A stretch of 64,000 bases of DNA from JADJPO01 sp963825645 (GTDB taxonomy: Bacteria; Actinomycetota; Actinomycetes; Actinomycetales; Kineosporiaceae), in the NCBI GenBank assembly GCA_963825645.1, contig CAWGTT010000003.1, positions 431,111 to 495,110 of the forward strand, in the 5' to 3' direction. Every line of letters starts with the position of its first letter. Positions within the stretch are counted from its first letter, which is position 1. Shown one piece after another: positions 49,483 to 58,123 of this stretch. The notes beneath the pieces were generated by a model that was given only the letters and a program-made list of their open reading frames with translations, did no database searches and was not told where the DNA came from. The translations under genes were made by a program, and so were the position numbers.

Positions 49483-49857
49483 TCAGCCGCGCTCATCAAC
49501 GAGCGCATCGACAACCTGCTGCGCAATGCACTCGACCACTACCTTGCCGCTGCCCCGGGACACCACGGACCGGCTGCTGCGCCCGCCTGTTCCGTCACGG
49601 CGAGGAGCCTCGACTTCAAGCACGGAATCGCCAATCCAGAACTTCACCAGTCGCGCGCTGACGACGGCCTGATCGTTATCCAGAGTCGCCTCGCCATCCG
49701 CCACCACCCGCTGCGCGCAGGCCAGCGCGGCATCCCACCACTGTGCCTGCGCTCGCGCCCTCGCTGCGCGGTAGAGATCTCGTTGCTCCTGGTTCGACCG
49801 CCGCATGGCGGCGAGTTCCTCCTCGGTCGCCTGCCGCCCGCCGTCAGAAGTGAGCAC
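49483..49857 (-). CDS. Unknown protein
   Basis: 124 aa from GTG 49857, or 172 aa from 50001 (the longer N-terminus is Arg/Pro-rich and out of character). N-terminal helix ATEEELAAMRRSNQEQRDLYRAARARAQAQWW, then a strand-rich domain with VSARLVKFWIGDSVLEVEAP and KVVVECIAQQVVDAL. No family recognised. Divergent from the MFS gene, about 300 bp apart. Confidence 0.5.
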   Translation of the reverse strand: MLTSDGGRQATEEELAAMRRSNQEQRDLYRAARARAQAQWWDAALACAQRVVADGEATLDNDQAVVSARLVKFWIGDSVLEVEAPRRDGTGGRSSRSVVSRGSGKVVVECIAQQVVDALVDERG

Positions 49858-50153
49858 CGCTCTCTCGCGGAAGCTGACCGCGGCTGTCGGACATGGCGGC
49901 CGGTCGGGTCGACCCGGGTACCGCGATCGTGGCGGCACCCGGCGCAGATAGCGCTGCGCTGGCGGAATCAACCACCAGACCAGCCACCCCGGCACACGCA
50001 CCCCTGAACACTACGCCGAGCGGCACCGTCAGATGCGGCCGCTCGGCGGCACAAAGGCCGCGCACAGCCTTGAGCGTGTGGCCGCAGAGCGGCTGCGGAT
50101 GCTTGGGTGGGGTCAAAGGTCTCGCGGTCGGCCCCATCGGGCACTCTGGTCGT

Positions 50154-51356
50154 GTGACTGATGACCCTGCGGGCGGCGGACTGGTCAGTGGGCCCGGATC
50201 TGTGCGCAGCGTCGTCGCTTTGGCGTCGTTGTCGATGGCGGCGTTCTGCTACGTGACGGTGGAGCTGCTGCCCATCGGTCTGCTGCCGGTGATCGCGGCT
50301 GATGTGGGGGTGTCGCTCCCTGCGGTGGGCCTGCTCGTGACCGGGTACGCCGTCACGGTCGCGATCGCATCTCTCCCGCTGACCCATCTGGTGCGTCGGA
50401 TTCCACGTCGCTACCTTCTCACTGCATTGTTGGCGGTGTTTGTGGTGGCGACCTGTGTGTCGGTGCTGGGTGGCTACGGGTTGCTCCTGGGCGGTCGGAT
50501 CGCCACGGCGTTGTCGCAGGCGGTGTTCTGGGCAGTGGTGGCACCGGCTGCCGCGGCGCTGTTCACGCCGCAGTTTCGCGGGCGAGTGACCGCCGCGGTG
50601 TTCAGCGGGGGCTCCCTGGCGACGGTGGTGGGTGTGCCTGTCGGCACCTGGCTCGGCCAGGAGGCTGGCTGGCGTGTCGCCTTCCTCGCTGTTGCGGGGC
50701 TCGGTCTGCTCGCCATGATCGGTGTGGCGGTGCTACTTCCGTCCACCTCAGCGGCTCACGGCAACGCCGCCACCGGCTCTGCTCCCCACCCTCGACGCTA
50801 CTGGCTCACCATCGCCGCCACTGCGGTCGCCATCACCGGCGGGTTCGCCGCGTTCACGTACATCACCCCGTTCCTCACCGAGGTCGGCGGTTTCGCCCCC
50901 GAGAGCGTCAGCTGGGTGCTGCTCGTGTACGGGGTAGCGGGTCTGGTCGGCGTCGTGGTGGGTGGCGCGATGGCCGACCGGGCGCCACACACGGCGATGC
51001 TGATCCCCGTACTGAGCCTCTCGGCGGCTCTGCTGGCTCTCTACGGGTTCGGTACGGCGCAGGTCGCGGTGATCGCGTTGGTCGCTCTCTGGGGGTTTGC
51101 GCTCCCGCAGGTCCCGCCCACGTTCCAGAGCTATGTCCTGCGTGTCGCGCCCCGCAGCACCGACATTGCCTCTGCCATATTCTCGGCGACCTTCAACCTC
51201 GGCATCGCCGGCGGCGCGCTCGTCGGCGGTGTGCTGTTGGCGGAGACGGGCGTGCGGAGCACGTTCCTGGTCGGCGGCCTGCTGACGGCACTGGCCCTGG
51301 GCCTGCTGCTGAGTGAGCCCGGGATGCGACGTGACCGAAAGGCCACAAGTAGTTGA
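50154..51356 (+). CDS. MFS transporter (DHA1/Cmr-like drug efflux)
   Basis: 400 aa from GTG 50154, with 12 predicted transmembrane helices. DHA1-type markers: YVTVELLPIGLLPVIAADV in helix 1, GYAVTVAIASLPLTHLVRRIPRR between helices 2 and 3 (motif A region), GGRIATALSQAVFWAV, and the antiporter motif C-like region PVGTWLGQEAGWRVAF. Similar to chloramphenicol/sugar-type efflux proteins (Cmr, AraJ). The longer open frame upstream has no hydrophobic segment. Substrate unknown. Confidence 0.88.
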   Translation: MTDDPAGGGLVSGPGSVRSVVALASLSMAAFCYVTVELLPIGLLPVIAADVGVSLPAVGLLVTGYAVTVAIASLPLTHLVRRIPRRYLLTALLAVFVVATCVSVLGGYGLLLGGRIATALSQAVFWAVVAPAAAALFTPQFRGRVTAAVFSGGSLATVVGVPVGTWLGQEAGWRVAFLAVAGLGLLAMIGVAVLLPSTSAAHGNAATGSAPHPRRYWLTIAATAVAITGGFAAFTYITPFLTEVGGFAPESVSWVLLVYGVAGLVGVVVGGAMADRAPHTAMLIPVLSLSAALLALYGFGTAQVAVIALVALWGFALPQVPPTFQSYVLRVAPRSTDIASAIFSATFNLGIAGGALVGGVLLAETGVRSTFLVGGLLTALALGLLLSEPGMRRDRKATSS

Positions 51357-51685
51357 CGGCACCTCGACGGCCCGCGCCTTCATTCGTCCAGCCATCGCGA
51401 CGACCGCTCATCGGCAGGGGATCCGGTCGGATCCGCACCTCGGCATGTCCGGACGGGTCCGCACCCGATCCGCACCTGCTCCCCATGTCGCATCAGCACC
51501 TGCCCTGTACCCCTGGGGGTGACCGGTCAGAGCCGTTCGCGTGGGGCCTGATCCGAGGGGTCGACACAACAGCTTCGGGTAGCTCGCCAAGGATGCTCTC
51601 GCCACGGGGCGTTCTTGCCGCGCCGCCAACCCGATCCCTCTGGGTGGCCGCCGAGGGGCGCGGCGCGGCTTGGGGGGGCGTGACG
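51357..51685. other. Intergenic stretch upstream of relaxase remnant
   Basis: About 330 bp with several GGATCCGNNC-like short repeats near 51420-51480 (GGATCCG, GGATCCGCACC, GGTCCGCACCC, GATCCGCACC). These could be iterons or part of an origin of transfer next to a relaxase, but no nick-site motif was identified. Confidence 0.35.
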
Positions 51686-52830
51686 ATGAGTGTCCACAAG
51701 CTGACGGCGGGGTCGGGGTATGACTATCTGACTCGGCAGGTCGCGGCTTTGGATGCCACGGAGCGGGGCCATGTCGGTCTGGCGTCGTACTACACGGAAC
51801 GGGGTGAAGTGCCGGGGGTGTGGGTGGGGTCGGGGATGGCCGGGATCGACGGCCTGGACGCCGGGGACGTGGTCACGGCGGAGCAGATGCAGGCGTTGTT
51901 CGGGTCCGGTCATCACCCGTTGGCCGGCTGAGCGCCGCGACCGGTTGCAGGGTCCGGGCCTGACCGAGGCGGACTACACGGAGGTTGGGCGGCTCGGTGC
52001 CCCGTACCGGGTCTACCCCGGTGATGTGAGCGCGTTCCGGGTCGAGGTGGCCCGGCGGATCGCCGCCGTGAACGCGGCGGCGGGGCTGCCCGGGGATGGG
52101 CCGGTGCCGGCGGCGGAGCGGGCCCGGGTGCGCACCGAGGTGGCCCGGGAGGTCTTCCGTCGCGGAGTTTGGCCGGGAGCCGGATGGTGCCCGGGAGCTG
52201 GCGGCGACGATCGCGAAGCAGTCCCGGCCGAGGACGACCGCGGTCGCCGGGTATGACTTGACGTTCTCGCCGGTGAAGAGTGTGTCGGCGGTGTGGGCGC
52301 TCGCCGACCCGGCGTCGGCGGCCGCGGATCGAGCGGGCTCACCGGGCCGCGGTCGCGGATGCGTTGGCGTTCGTCGAGGCCCACGCCCTGTACACCCGGA
52401 CGGGGACGAACGGGGTCCGGCAGGTCGACGTCTGCGGTCTGGTGGCGGCCGCGTTCACCCACCGGGATTCCCGCGCCGGGGACCCGGACCTGCATACCCA
52501 CGTGGCGGTCGCGAACAAGGTGCAGACCCTGGAGGGGCGGTGGTTGAGCATCGACGGGCGGGTGTTGTTCAAGGCGGCGGTGACCGCGAGCGAGACCTAC
52601 AACACCGCCCTGGAACGCCACCTGCACGCCGACCTGGGGGTGGTGTTCGCGCCGCGGCCGGGTGGTGATCCGCGGAAACGGCCGGTCCGGGAGATCGTCG
52701 GTGTCCCCGGTGCACTGTTGGCGCGGTGGTCGCAGCGGCGGGCCCGGATCGACGTCCGCCGTGGTGAGCTGGCCGCCGCCTTCCACCGCAGCCATGGCCG
52801 GCCGCCGACCCCGGTCGAGGCGCTGCAGCT
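51686..52830 (+). pseudogene. MobF (TraA/TrwC) relaxase, N-terminal part only, frameshifted
   Basis: Start ATG 51686. Clear N-terminal relaxase domain: MSVHKLTAGSGYDYLTRQVA with catalytic Tyr, VAGYDLTFSPVKSVSAVWALAD and the metal-binding THRDSRAGDPDLHTHVAVANKVQ. Three frame changes near 51930, 52160 and 52328, each explained by one extra base, break the frame. The gene stops at about residue 380 at PTPVEALQL, where an IS66-type element begins, so the helicase half of a normal ~1000-1500-aa relaxase is missing. Evidence for a dead conjugative element. Confidence 0.8.
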
Positions 52831-52881
52831 AGTGCGTCGTCCACCAAGATCAAACGGGTTTCCGCGACACGCCGTGGCCGG

Positions 52882-54447
52882 GTAGCTGTTCAGGTGGGCG
52901 ACACGCCTGGGGTGTCGGGTTGCTGATGTTGGCGGCGTGATCATGTTTGGATTCCGGGGTGTCGGAGCCGGAGGGTGTGTCGCGCGAGGAGTTGCTTGCG
53001 ATGCTCGCGGCCAAGGACGCCCGGATCGATGCGTTGTTGGTGCAGGTCGCGGAGCTGACTGCGCAGGTGCAGGAGCTGGTGCTGAAACTGGGCAAGGACT
53101 CCTCGACGTCCTCGAAGCCGCCCTCATCGGACGGGCCTGACCGTCGCCCGCGCGGCGGGTCCTCGCGGAAGTCGTCGGGTCGTAGGCCGGGCAAGCAGCC
53201 CGGGGATCCCGGGACGACGTTGCGGCTGGTCGAGGACCCGGACGACCGGATCGGGATCCCGGCGCCGGCGGCCTGTTCGTGTGGGACGTCGCTGGTTGAG
53301 GAGCCGGTGGCGGCGGTGCGCCGCCGCCAGGTGCACGACTTGCCGCCGATCCCGGATCCGGTGGTGACCGAGTACGCCGCCGACGTCAAGTGCTGCCCCG
53401 GTTGTCGGGCGAACGTGACCGGTGAGTTCCCGGCCGGGGTAACGGCTCCGGTCCAGTACGGGCCCGAGATCACCACGGTTGTCGCCGACGTGGTGGTCGG
53501 TCATCACGTGCCGGTGCACCGTTCCACGGTGCTGGTGATGGAACTGCTCGGGATGGCCGTCTCGACCGGGTTCGCTGCGTCTGTGCGCGGTCGAGCCGCC
53601 CGCCTGATCCGTGAGGGCGGGTTCATCGAGGCCGTCAAGCGGCTGCTGGCGTCCGCGCCGGTGGTGCACGCCGACGAGACCTTCGCCCGCGCCGACGGCG
53701 CGACCGCGTACGTGCACGTGGCCTGCACCGACCATCTGACGTTGCTGCACACCGGCAACCGCTCCGCCGACGCCATCGACGCCGGCGGGGTCCTGACCGA
53801 ACTGGGCGCCGAGCAGGTGCTGGTCCGGGACGGGTACGCCGGGTACGCCCATCTCAAGGACGTGCTGCACGCCTGGTGCGGTGCCCACCTCCTTCGTGAC
53901 CTGCGGGGGATCCACGAGGCCGACCCGGGCGGGCAGCTGTGGGCCAAGGCGATGGCCGACACCCTCACCGAGGCCCACCGGATCGCCTCCGCAGCCCGCG
54001 CCGCAGGACGCGAGGCACTGTCCGACAAGGAACTTCGCATCATCGACCGGCTCTACACCGGCGCCCTGGCCCGCGCCCGCACCGACAACCCCGCCACCGA
54101 CACCACCGTCTTGGCCGGGCACGCCCGCACCCTCGCCACCCGTTTCGAGACCCACCGCGAGGTCATCCTGCGATTCACCACCAACCTCGCCGTCGGGTTC
54201 ACCAACAACTCGGCCGAAAGGCAGATCCGCCCCGTGAAAGTCCAACAAAGATCATCAGGCGGCTGCTGGCGAACCCTGCAAGGACTCGCCGACTTCGCCG
54301 TCGTCCAGTCCTACCTATCCACCGCCGCCCACTGGGGCCTCACCCGATTCCAAGCCCTGCACCGCCTCTACAACGGCGACGGCCCATGGATCCCCACCAC
54401 CCTCACCCCACCAACGGCCCCAGCCTGACGGGCACCTGAATAGCTAC
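52882..54447. mobile_element. IS66-type insertion sequence, single-gene form
   Basis: Inverted repeats GTAGCTGTTCAGGTG (52882-52896) and CACCTGAATAGCTAC (54433-54447), one mismatch in 15, bound a single transposase gene. The usual IS66 accessory genes tnpA/tnpB are absent. I could not find an 8-bp duplication around these ends, so the true ends may lie slightly outside, or flanking DNA was lost. It interrupts the relaxase gene. Confidence 0.72.
52959..54428 (+). CDS. IS66 family transposase
   Basis: Intact, 489 aa from GTG 52959. N-terminal coiled coil (LLAMLAAKDARIDALLVQVAELTAQVQELV), the SSTSSKPPSSDGPDRRPRG linker typical of IS66, a zinc-type segment (CSCGTSL ... CCPGCRANV), then the DDE domain: Asp in VHADETFARADG, Asp in VLVRDGYAGYAHL, and Glu in NNSAERQIRPVKVQQ. 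All three catalytic residues present, so this is one of the few intact mobile genes in the accessory area. Confidence 0.92.
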   Translation: MSEPEGVSREELLAMLAAKDARIDALLVQVAELTAQVQELVLKLGKDSSTSSKPPSSDGPDRRPRGGSSRKSSGRRPGKQPGDPGTTLRLVEDPDDRIGIPAPAACSCGTSLVEEPVAAVRRRQVHDLPPIPDPVVTEYAADVKCCPGCRANVTGEFPAGVTAPVQYGPEITTVVADVVVGHHVPVHRSTVLVMELLGMAVSTGFAASVRGRAARLIREGGFIEAVKRLLASAPVVHADETFARADGATAYVHVACTDHLTLLHTGNRSADAIDAGGVLTELGAEQVLVRDGYAGYAHLKDVLHAWCGAHLLRDLRGIHEADPGGQLWAKAMADTLTEAHRIASAARAAGREALSDKELRIIDRLYTGALARARTDNPATDTTVLAGHARTLATRFETHREVILRFTTNLAVGFTNNSAERQIRPVKVQQRSSGGCWRTLQGLADFAVVQSYLSTAAHWGLTRFQALHRLYNGDGPWIPTTLTPPTAPA

Positions 54448-54535
54448 GGCTCGTCGCCGATGTCGAGGGCAACTTCCCGGAACTCCTTTGGTGGACACGG
54501 GGGCTGGCTGCCCCTGATCTTCAGGAGTTCTCAGA

Positions 54536-54856
54536 ATGGGTTCGACACGCCGTAGTTTCACCGAGGAGTACAAAGAAGAAGCCGTTAGGTTCGTCATCGA
54601 TGGTGGCCGTTCTATCGCCGAGGTAGCTCGGAATATCGGCGTTCACGAGATGACGTTAGGAAAATGGGTGAAAAAGGCAAGAGACGCCCAGGAATCGGCG
54701 AGACCGGCCGGCGCGCCGTTGAGCGAGTCCGAACGGGCCGAGCTGATCCGGTTACGGGCCGAGTCGGAAGATGACAGGTCGACGATCGCTGAGCTCAGGA
54801 TGCAGGTCGAGTTCGCGAAAAAAGTAGCGACCTGGTTCGCGAAAGGAAAGCAGTGA
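54536..54856 (+). CDS. IS3 family transposase OrfA
   Basis: 106 aa helix-turn-helix protein: RSFTEEYKEEAVRFVIDGGRSIAEVARNIGVHEMTLGKWVKKA, then a leucine-zipper-like LRAESEDDRSTIAELRMQVEFAKKVATWF. It binds the element ends. The end overlaps the start of orfB (GTGA), so translation is coupled rather than by a classic -1 shift. Confidence 0.9.
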   Translation: MGSTRRSFTEEYKEEAVRFVIDGGRSIAEVARNIGVHEMTLGKWVKKARDAQESARPAGAPLSESERAELIRLRAESEDDRSTIAELRMQVEFAKKVATWFAKGKQ

Positions 54857-55738
54857 TCTTCGCTGCGATCGCGGACTGGGCTGACTCCGACGACTACCCG
54901 GTCACACTCATGTGCGCCTGGCTGGGCGTGTCCCGCGCCGGCTACTACGCCTGGCGCACCGCCGCACCCTCCGCCCGCTCGAAGGAGGACACCACCCTGA
55001 TCGCGATCATGCGCGCCCTGTACGCCCAGGGCCGCGGCAACCCCGGCGTCCGCCGGCTCCGGGCCGGGCTGGCCGCGGCCGGGCACCGCGTGTCCCATAA
55101 GCGGGTCCACCGCCTCATGCAGGCCGCTGGCCTGCAAGGACGCCACCCCAGGGCCTGGAAACGGACCACGCTGCCCGGGCAGCGACCGGTCCCGGCACCG
55201 GACCTGATCGGGCGGGTGTTCACCGCCGAGCGCCTCAACGAGAAGTGGTGCGGGGACATCACCTACGTCAAGACGTGGGACGGCTGGGCCTACGTCGCGA
55301 CCGTGATTGATCTGCACTCACGCGCCATCATCGGCCACGCCGTCGCCGACCACATGCGGACCAGCCTGGTCACCGACGCCCTCGACATGGCCCTGGCCGC
55401 CCGCAAGCCACCAGCCGGCGTGATCTTCCACTCCGACCGGGGAACCCAATACACGTCGCAAGAATTCGACGACTACTGCCGCAGAGAACAACATCCGTCG
55501 TTCTCTGGGCCGTACCGGGATCTGCTACGACAACGCCGTCTCCGAATCCACGTTCGCCACCTACAAGAAGGAACTCATCCACACCCGGCCGTGGCCCGAC
55601 CTGAAGACCCTCACGGCCGCAACACTCGACTGGATCAACAACTACTTCAACACCATCCGCCGCCACTCCACCCTCGGATACTTGACACCCCGAGAATACG
55701 AGCTAGGGTTCAGAACAATCAACCAACTGGCAGCCTAA
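54853..55738 (+). pseudogene. IS3 family transposase OrfB, one frameshift
   Basis: DDE integrase-fold transposase: CAWLGVSRAGYYAWR, NPGVRRLRAGLAAAGHRVSHKRVHRLM, WCGDITYVKTWDGWAYVATVIDLHSR with first Asp, FHSDRGTQYTSQEFDDYC with second Asp, then after a break ENNIRRSLGRTGICYDNAVSES with Glu and NTIRRHSTLGYLTPREYE. The break at about 55483 (CCGC-A-GAGAAC) is one extra base. Joined length ~295 aa. Defective as read. Confidence 0.82.
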
Positions 55739-55749
55739 ACCGGTGTCCA

Positions 55750-56016
55750 GAAAAGCGGGAACACTCTACGCTGGAAGTCGGCAGGCGTCTACAGCTCGAT
55801 GATGTCGTCGTGGTCGAGTGGACCTGCAACTACGGTGACGGACGCCTGTATCGGAACGTGACCATCGGCGAGCTGGAAGACGGGTGCGCCGTGCGCGTCA
55901 CCGATTACTGGGGCGAGCCCACCGTGACACCCGAATGGCGCCAGCGGCTGACCGATCGGCTCGACATGCCCGGCGACGGCATCTGGCCTGACGCAGAACA
56001 CCTCGGCCACCACTAG
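55750..56016 (+). pseudogene. SnoaL-like / NTF2-fold protein, 5'-truncated by IS3
   Basis: C-terminal ~85 residues with LDDVVVVEWTCNYGDG, YRNVTIGELEDGCAVRVTDYW and EWRQRLTDRLDMP, the strand order of SnoaL-like polyketide-cyclase/NTF2-fold proteins. The N-terminal half is missing; sequence begins right after the IS3 right end. In frame it reads out of the transposase, but this is a chance fusion. Ends at TAG 56016. Confidence 0.7.
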
Positions 56017-56145
56017 CTGATCGCGGTACGTGAGGGTGTTCGCGGCAAGGCCGTCGTCTGGCCGGGCCTGCCGCGTCCGCCGGTTGACACCGGCCGGCAG
56101 TGGACATCGCATCGGGTCGCTACGCGAGCGCGATGGAGGATTGCC

Positions 56146-56724
56146 ATGACGGGGGTTCGGCAGGTTCTGTTCATCCAGGGCGGCGGCGCGGGAGCGCACG
56201 ACGAGTGGGATGACAAGTTGGTCGAGAGCCTGAGGCGTGAGCTCGGGGACGGGCACGATGTCCGCTATCCCCGCATGCCCGACGAGGACGACCCGAGTCA
56301 CGCCCGGTGGAGCCCGGCGATCCGACGTGAGATTGCGGACTTGGCCGACGGCACGGTCGTGGTCGGCCATTCGGTCGGCGCGACCATCCTCACCAACGCG
56401 CTCGCCGAGCAGCCGCCCGAACGGCAGCTGGGGGCGATCGTGCTGATCGCTGCTCCGTTCGTCGGTGAGGGCGGCTGGCCCGGCGACGAGTTCGAGTTGC
56501 CGAACGACCTCGGCGCGAGGCTGCCGCGAGGCGTGCCAGTGCACGTGTTCCATGGACTCCAGGACCAGACCGCGCCACCGTCGCATGCTGACCTGTTTGC
56601 CCGGGTGATCCCGCAGGCGCAGGTGCACCGGCTGCCCGGACGGGATCACCAGTTGAACGATGACCTGAGCGAAGTGGCCAAGGCGATCAGCACCAACGAA
56701 CCCAGGCCCGTCACCCACATGTAG
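56146..56724 (+). CDS. Alpha/beta hydrolase (RBBP9/YdeN-like serine hydrolase)
   Basis: 192 aa. Oxyanion-loop start QVLFIQGGGAGAHDEWDDKL, nucleophile elbow VVVGHSVGATIL with GHSVG, a catalytic Asp likely in FHGLQDQTAPP and His in LPGRDHQLNDDL. Cytoplasmic. ATG with upstream GGAGGATTGCC. Followed by a short gap and the higBA module. Confidence 0.85.
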   Translation: MTGVRQVLFIQGGGAGAHDEWDDKLVESLRRELGDGHDVRYPRMPDEDDPSHARWSPAIRREIADLADGTVVVGHSVGATILTNALAEQPPERQLGAIVLIAAPFVGEGGWPGDEFELPNDLGARLPRGVPVHVFHGLQDQTAPPSHADLFARVIPQAQVHRLPGRDHQLNDDLSEVAKAISTNEPRPVTHM

Positions 56725-56793
56725 ATCCGAAGGGCCGCCTTCACCCAATGCGGCAGAAGCGTGCACGTCAGAGAGGCCCCGGTGTGCGGCTGG

Positions 56794-56824
56794 ACGTAGC
56801 ATAACGCGTAGCGTTATGCTACGT
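56794..56824. promoter_or_regulatory. Perfect 14-bp palindrome, probable HigA operator
   Basis: ACGTAGCATAACGC (56794-56807), spacer GTA, GCGTTATGCTACGT (56811-56824). It covers the first in-frame ATG (56816) and ends 3 nt before the GTG start at 56828. Position and symmetry fit autoregulation by the HigA antitoxin encoded downstream. Confidence 0.8.
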
Positions 56825-56827
56825 GTC

Positions 56828-57109
56828 GTGATCAGGTCGTTTCGAGACACGGCCACCGATCGACTCTGGTCGCGCCAACGAGTCAAACGGTTCGACTCCA
56901 GAATCGAACGGGTCGCCCTGCGCAAGCTGGTCATGCTGGACGCCGCCGAAACGCTCGAGGACCTGCGGGTCCCTCCCGGCAACCGCTTGGAGGCCCTGAA
57001 GGGAGACCGGGCAGGACAGCACAGCATCAGGATCAACCAGAAGTGGCGGATCTGCTTCGTCTGGACCGCGGCAGGGCCCGAGGACGTCGAGATCGTGGAT
57101 TACCACTAG
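56828..57109 (+). CDS. higB: HigB-type (RelE fold) toxin
   Basis: 93 aa. mRNA-interferase-like: VIRSFRDTATDRLW at the start, VKRFDSRIERVALRKLVMLDAA, LRVPPGNRLEALKGDRAGQHSIRINQKWRICFVW, ending VEIVDYH. The basic residues and C-terminal YH fit HigB of host-inhibition type. Start chosen as GTG 56828 because the family begins with I/V-RSF and because the ATG at 56816 lies within the operator. It precedes the antitoxin, the usual higBA order. Confidence 0.9.
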   Translation: MIRSFRDTATDRLWSRQRVKRFDSRIERVALRKLVMLDAAETLEDLRVPPGNRLEALKGDRAGQHSIRINQKWRICFVWTAAGPEDVEIVDYH

Positions 57110-57121
57110 GAGGTGGGCGAC

Positions 57122-57415
57122 ATGGCAACCATCGCGCCGATTCATCCGGGGGAAGTGCTCATGGAGGACTTCCTCGAGCCCTTGGGCCTAACTCAGCACC
57201 GGCTGGCCACCTCGATTGGCGTCCCTCCCCGCCGGATCAACGAGATCGTGCACGGCAAGCGCCGGATCACCGCCGACACGGCACTGCGCTTGGCACGCTT
57301 CTTCGGAACGACCGATCGGTTCTGGCTGAACCTCCAGACCCGATTTGACCTCGAGGTCGAGAAGGACAACCTCGGATCGAGCCTGGACGGCATCCGTCCA
57401 CTTCGGTCGGCGTGA
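57122..57415 (+). CDS. higA: HigA-type antitoxin
   Basis: 97 aa HTH_3/XRE protein. IHPGEVLMEDFLEPLGLTQHRLATSIGVPPRRINEIVHGKRRIT, the HigA signature, with C-terminal FFGTTDRFWLNLQTRFDLE. Start ATG 57122 with AGGAGG at 57109-57114; GTG 57113 is inside the Shine-Dalgarno and is less likely. Binds HigB and probably the palindrome at 56794. Confidence 0.92.
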   Translation: MATIAPIHPGEVLMEDFLEPLGLTQHRLATSIGVPPRRINEIVHGKRRITADTALRLARFFGTTDRFWLNLQTRFDLEVEKDNLGSSLDGIRPLRSA

Positions 57416-57458
57416 GCGTAAGGCCGCGCTCATCGCGGCACGAGCGGAAGGCCGCGCG
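57411..57458 (+). repeat. Dispersed GAGCG-type repeats, two units
   Basis: Units GTGAGCGTAAGGCCGCGCTC and CGCGGCACGAGCGGAAGGCC, overlapping the end of higA. Same family as 48272, 60201 and 63478. Confidence 0.65.
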
Positions 57459-57478
57459 TGGCTGCTCGGTGATGGTCG

Positions 57479-57946
57479 CTAGACCAGCCAGCGGCCGTCC
57501 CGCATGAGTGTGCGCCCGGCCAGCTCGTTCTCTTCACGCCATGCCTGGATGCGCATGGGACGGAGCACGAGCAGGACGTACCCGCCCCCGGCGGTGCGGG
57601 GATCCCAGCCGGCCTGAGCGGCGTACCGCTCGACCAGCTCGTCATCGTCACCCACGACGACGCTGCGATCGAGCGTAGCGTCGATCATGACCACGTCGCG
57701 GGTGGGTCCCAGCGCCAGCCGTGCGACACCATGATCGGTGATGTTGCGGGCCGTGCGTGAGATTCCCGGGAGCGCCACGACGACCCGGTCCTCGATCCAG
57801 GACAGTGACAGCGGAACTATGTACGGGCTGGTCACCCCCTGGTCGACTGATGCCGACGCCACCCACACGTCCGCCTCCACGGCGGCGAGCTTGCTGAGCG
57901 CGTCGGCCTTCCGCTGGAAGAGACTGCGGGGAGGTGCTGGCCTCAT
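57479..57946 (-). CDS. PPOX-class (pyridoxamine 5'-phosphate oxidase-like) flavoprotein
   Basis: 155 aa from ATG 57946. Split-barrel fold: ADVWVASASVDQGVTSPYIVPLSLSWIEDRVVVALP, VARLALGPTRDVVMIDATLDRSVV, and WDPRTAGGGYVLLVLRPMRIQAW. Likely binds FMN or F420. Substrate unknown. Lies head-to-head with nothing; convergent to higA. Confidence 0.82.
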   Translation of the reverse strand: MRPAPPRSLFQRKADALSKLAAVEADVWVASASVDQGVTSPYIVPLSLSWIEDRVVVALPGISRTARNITDHGVARLALGPTRDVVMIDATLDRSVVVGDDDELVERYAAQAGWDPRTAGGGYVLLVLRPMRIQAWREENELAGRTLMRDGRWLV

Positions 57947-58123
57947 CCGGGTCAGCGTAGCGATGGGCGGTGGCTCACCCAGGCCGCCGGGCGAACCGTT
58001 GGGCACACAAAGGGTTGTCGGCGGACGAGCATGTCGACGGTATGGCCGCGCGGTTCGCGGCAGTGAGTTGCCTTGGTGCGACTGAGTTGGGCGGCCAGCT
58101 GCGACCTGAGCGGGGTACTCAGC

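Larger units (their letters stand above)
54492..55749. mobile_element. IS3-type insertion sequence
   Basis: 1,258 bp between imperfect inverted termini TGGACACGGG (54492) and CCGGTGTCCA (ending 55749), the TG...CA ends and length typical of IS3 family. Carries orfA and a frameshifted orfB. No target duplication was seen. The right end adjoins a truncated SnoaL-like gene fragment, so this insertion probably destroyed that gene. Confidence 0.78.

Noticed and set aside
51357..51685. CRISPR or iteron array near the GATCCG repeats
   Set aside because: Repeats are very short, unequal in spacing and few; recorded only as a possible oriT feature.
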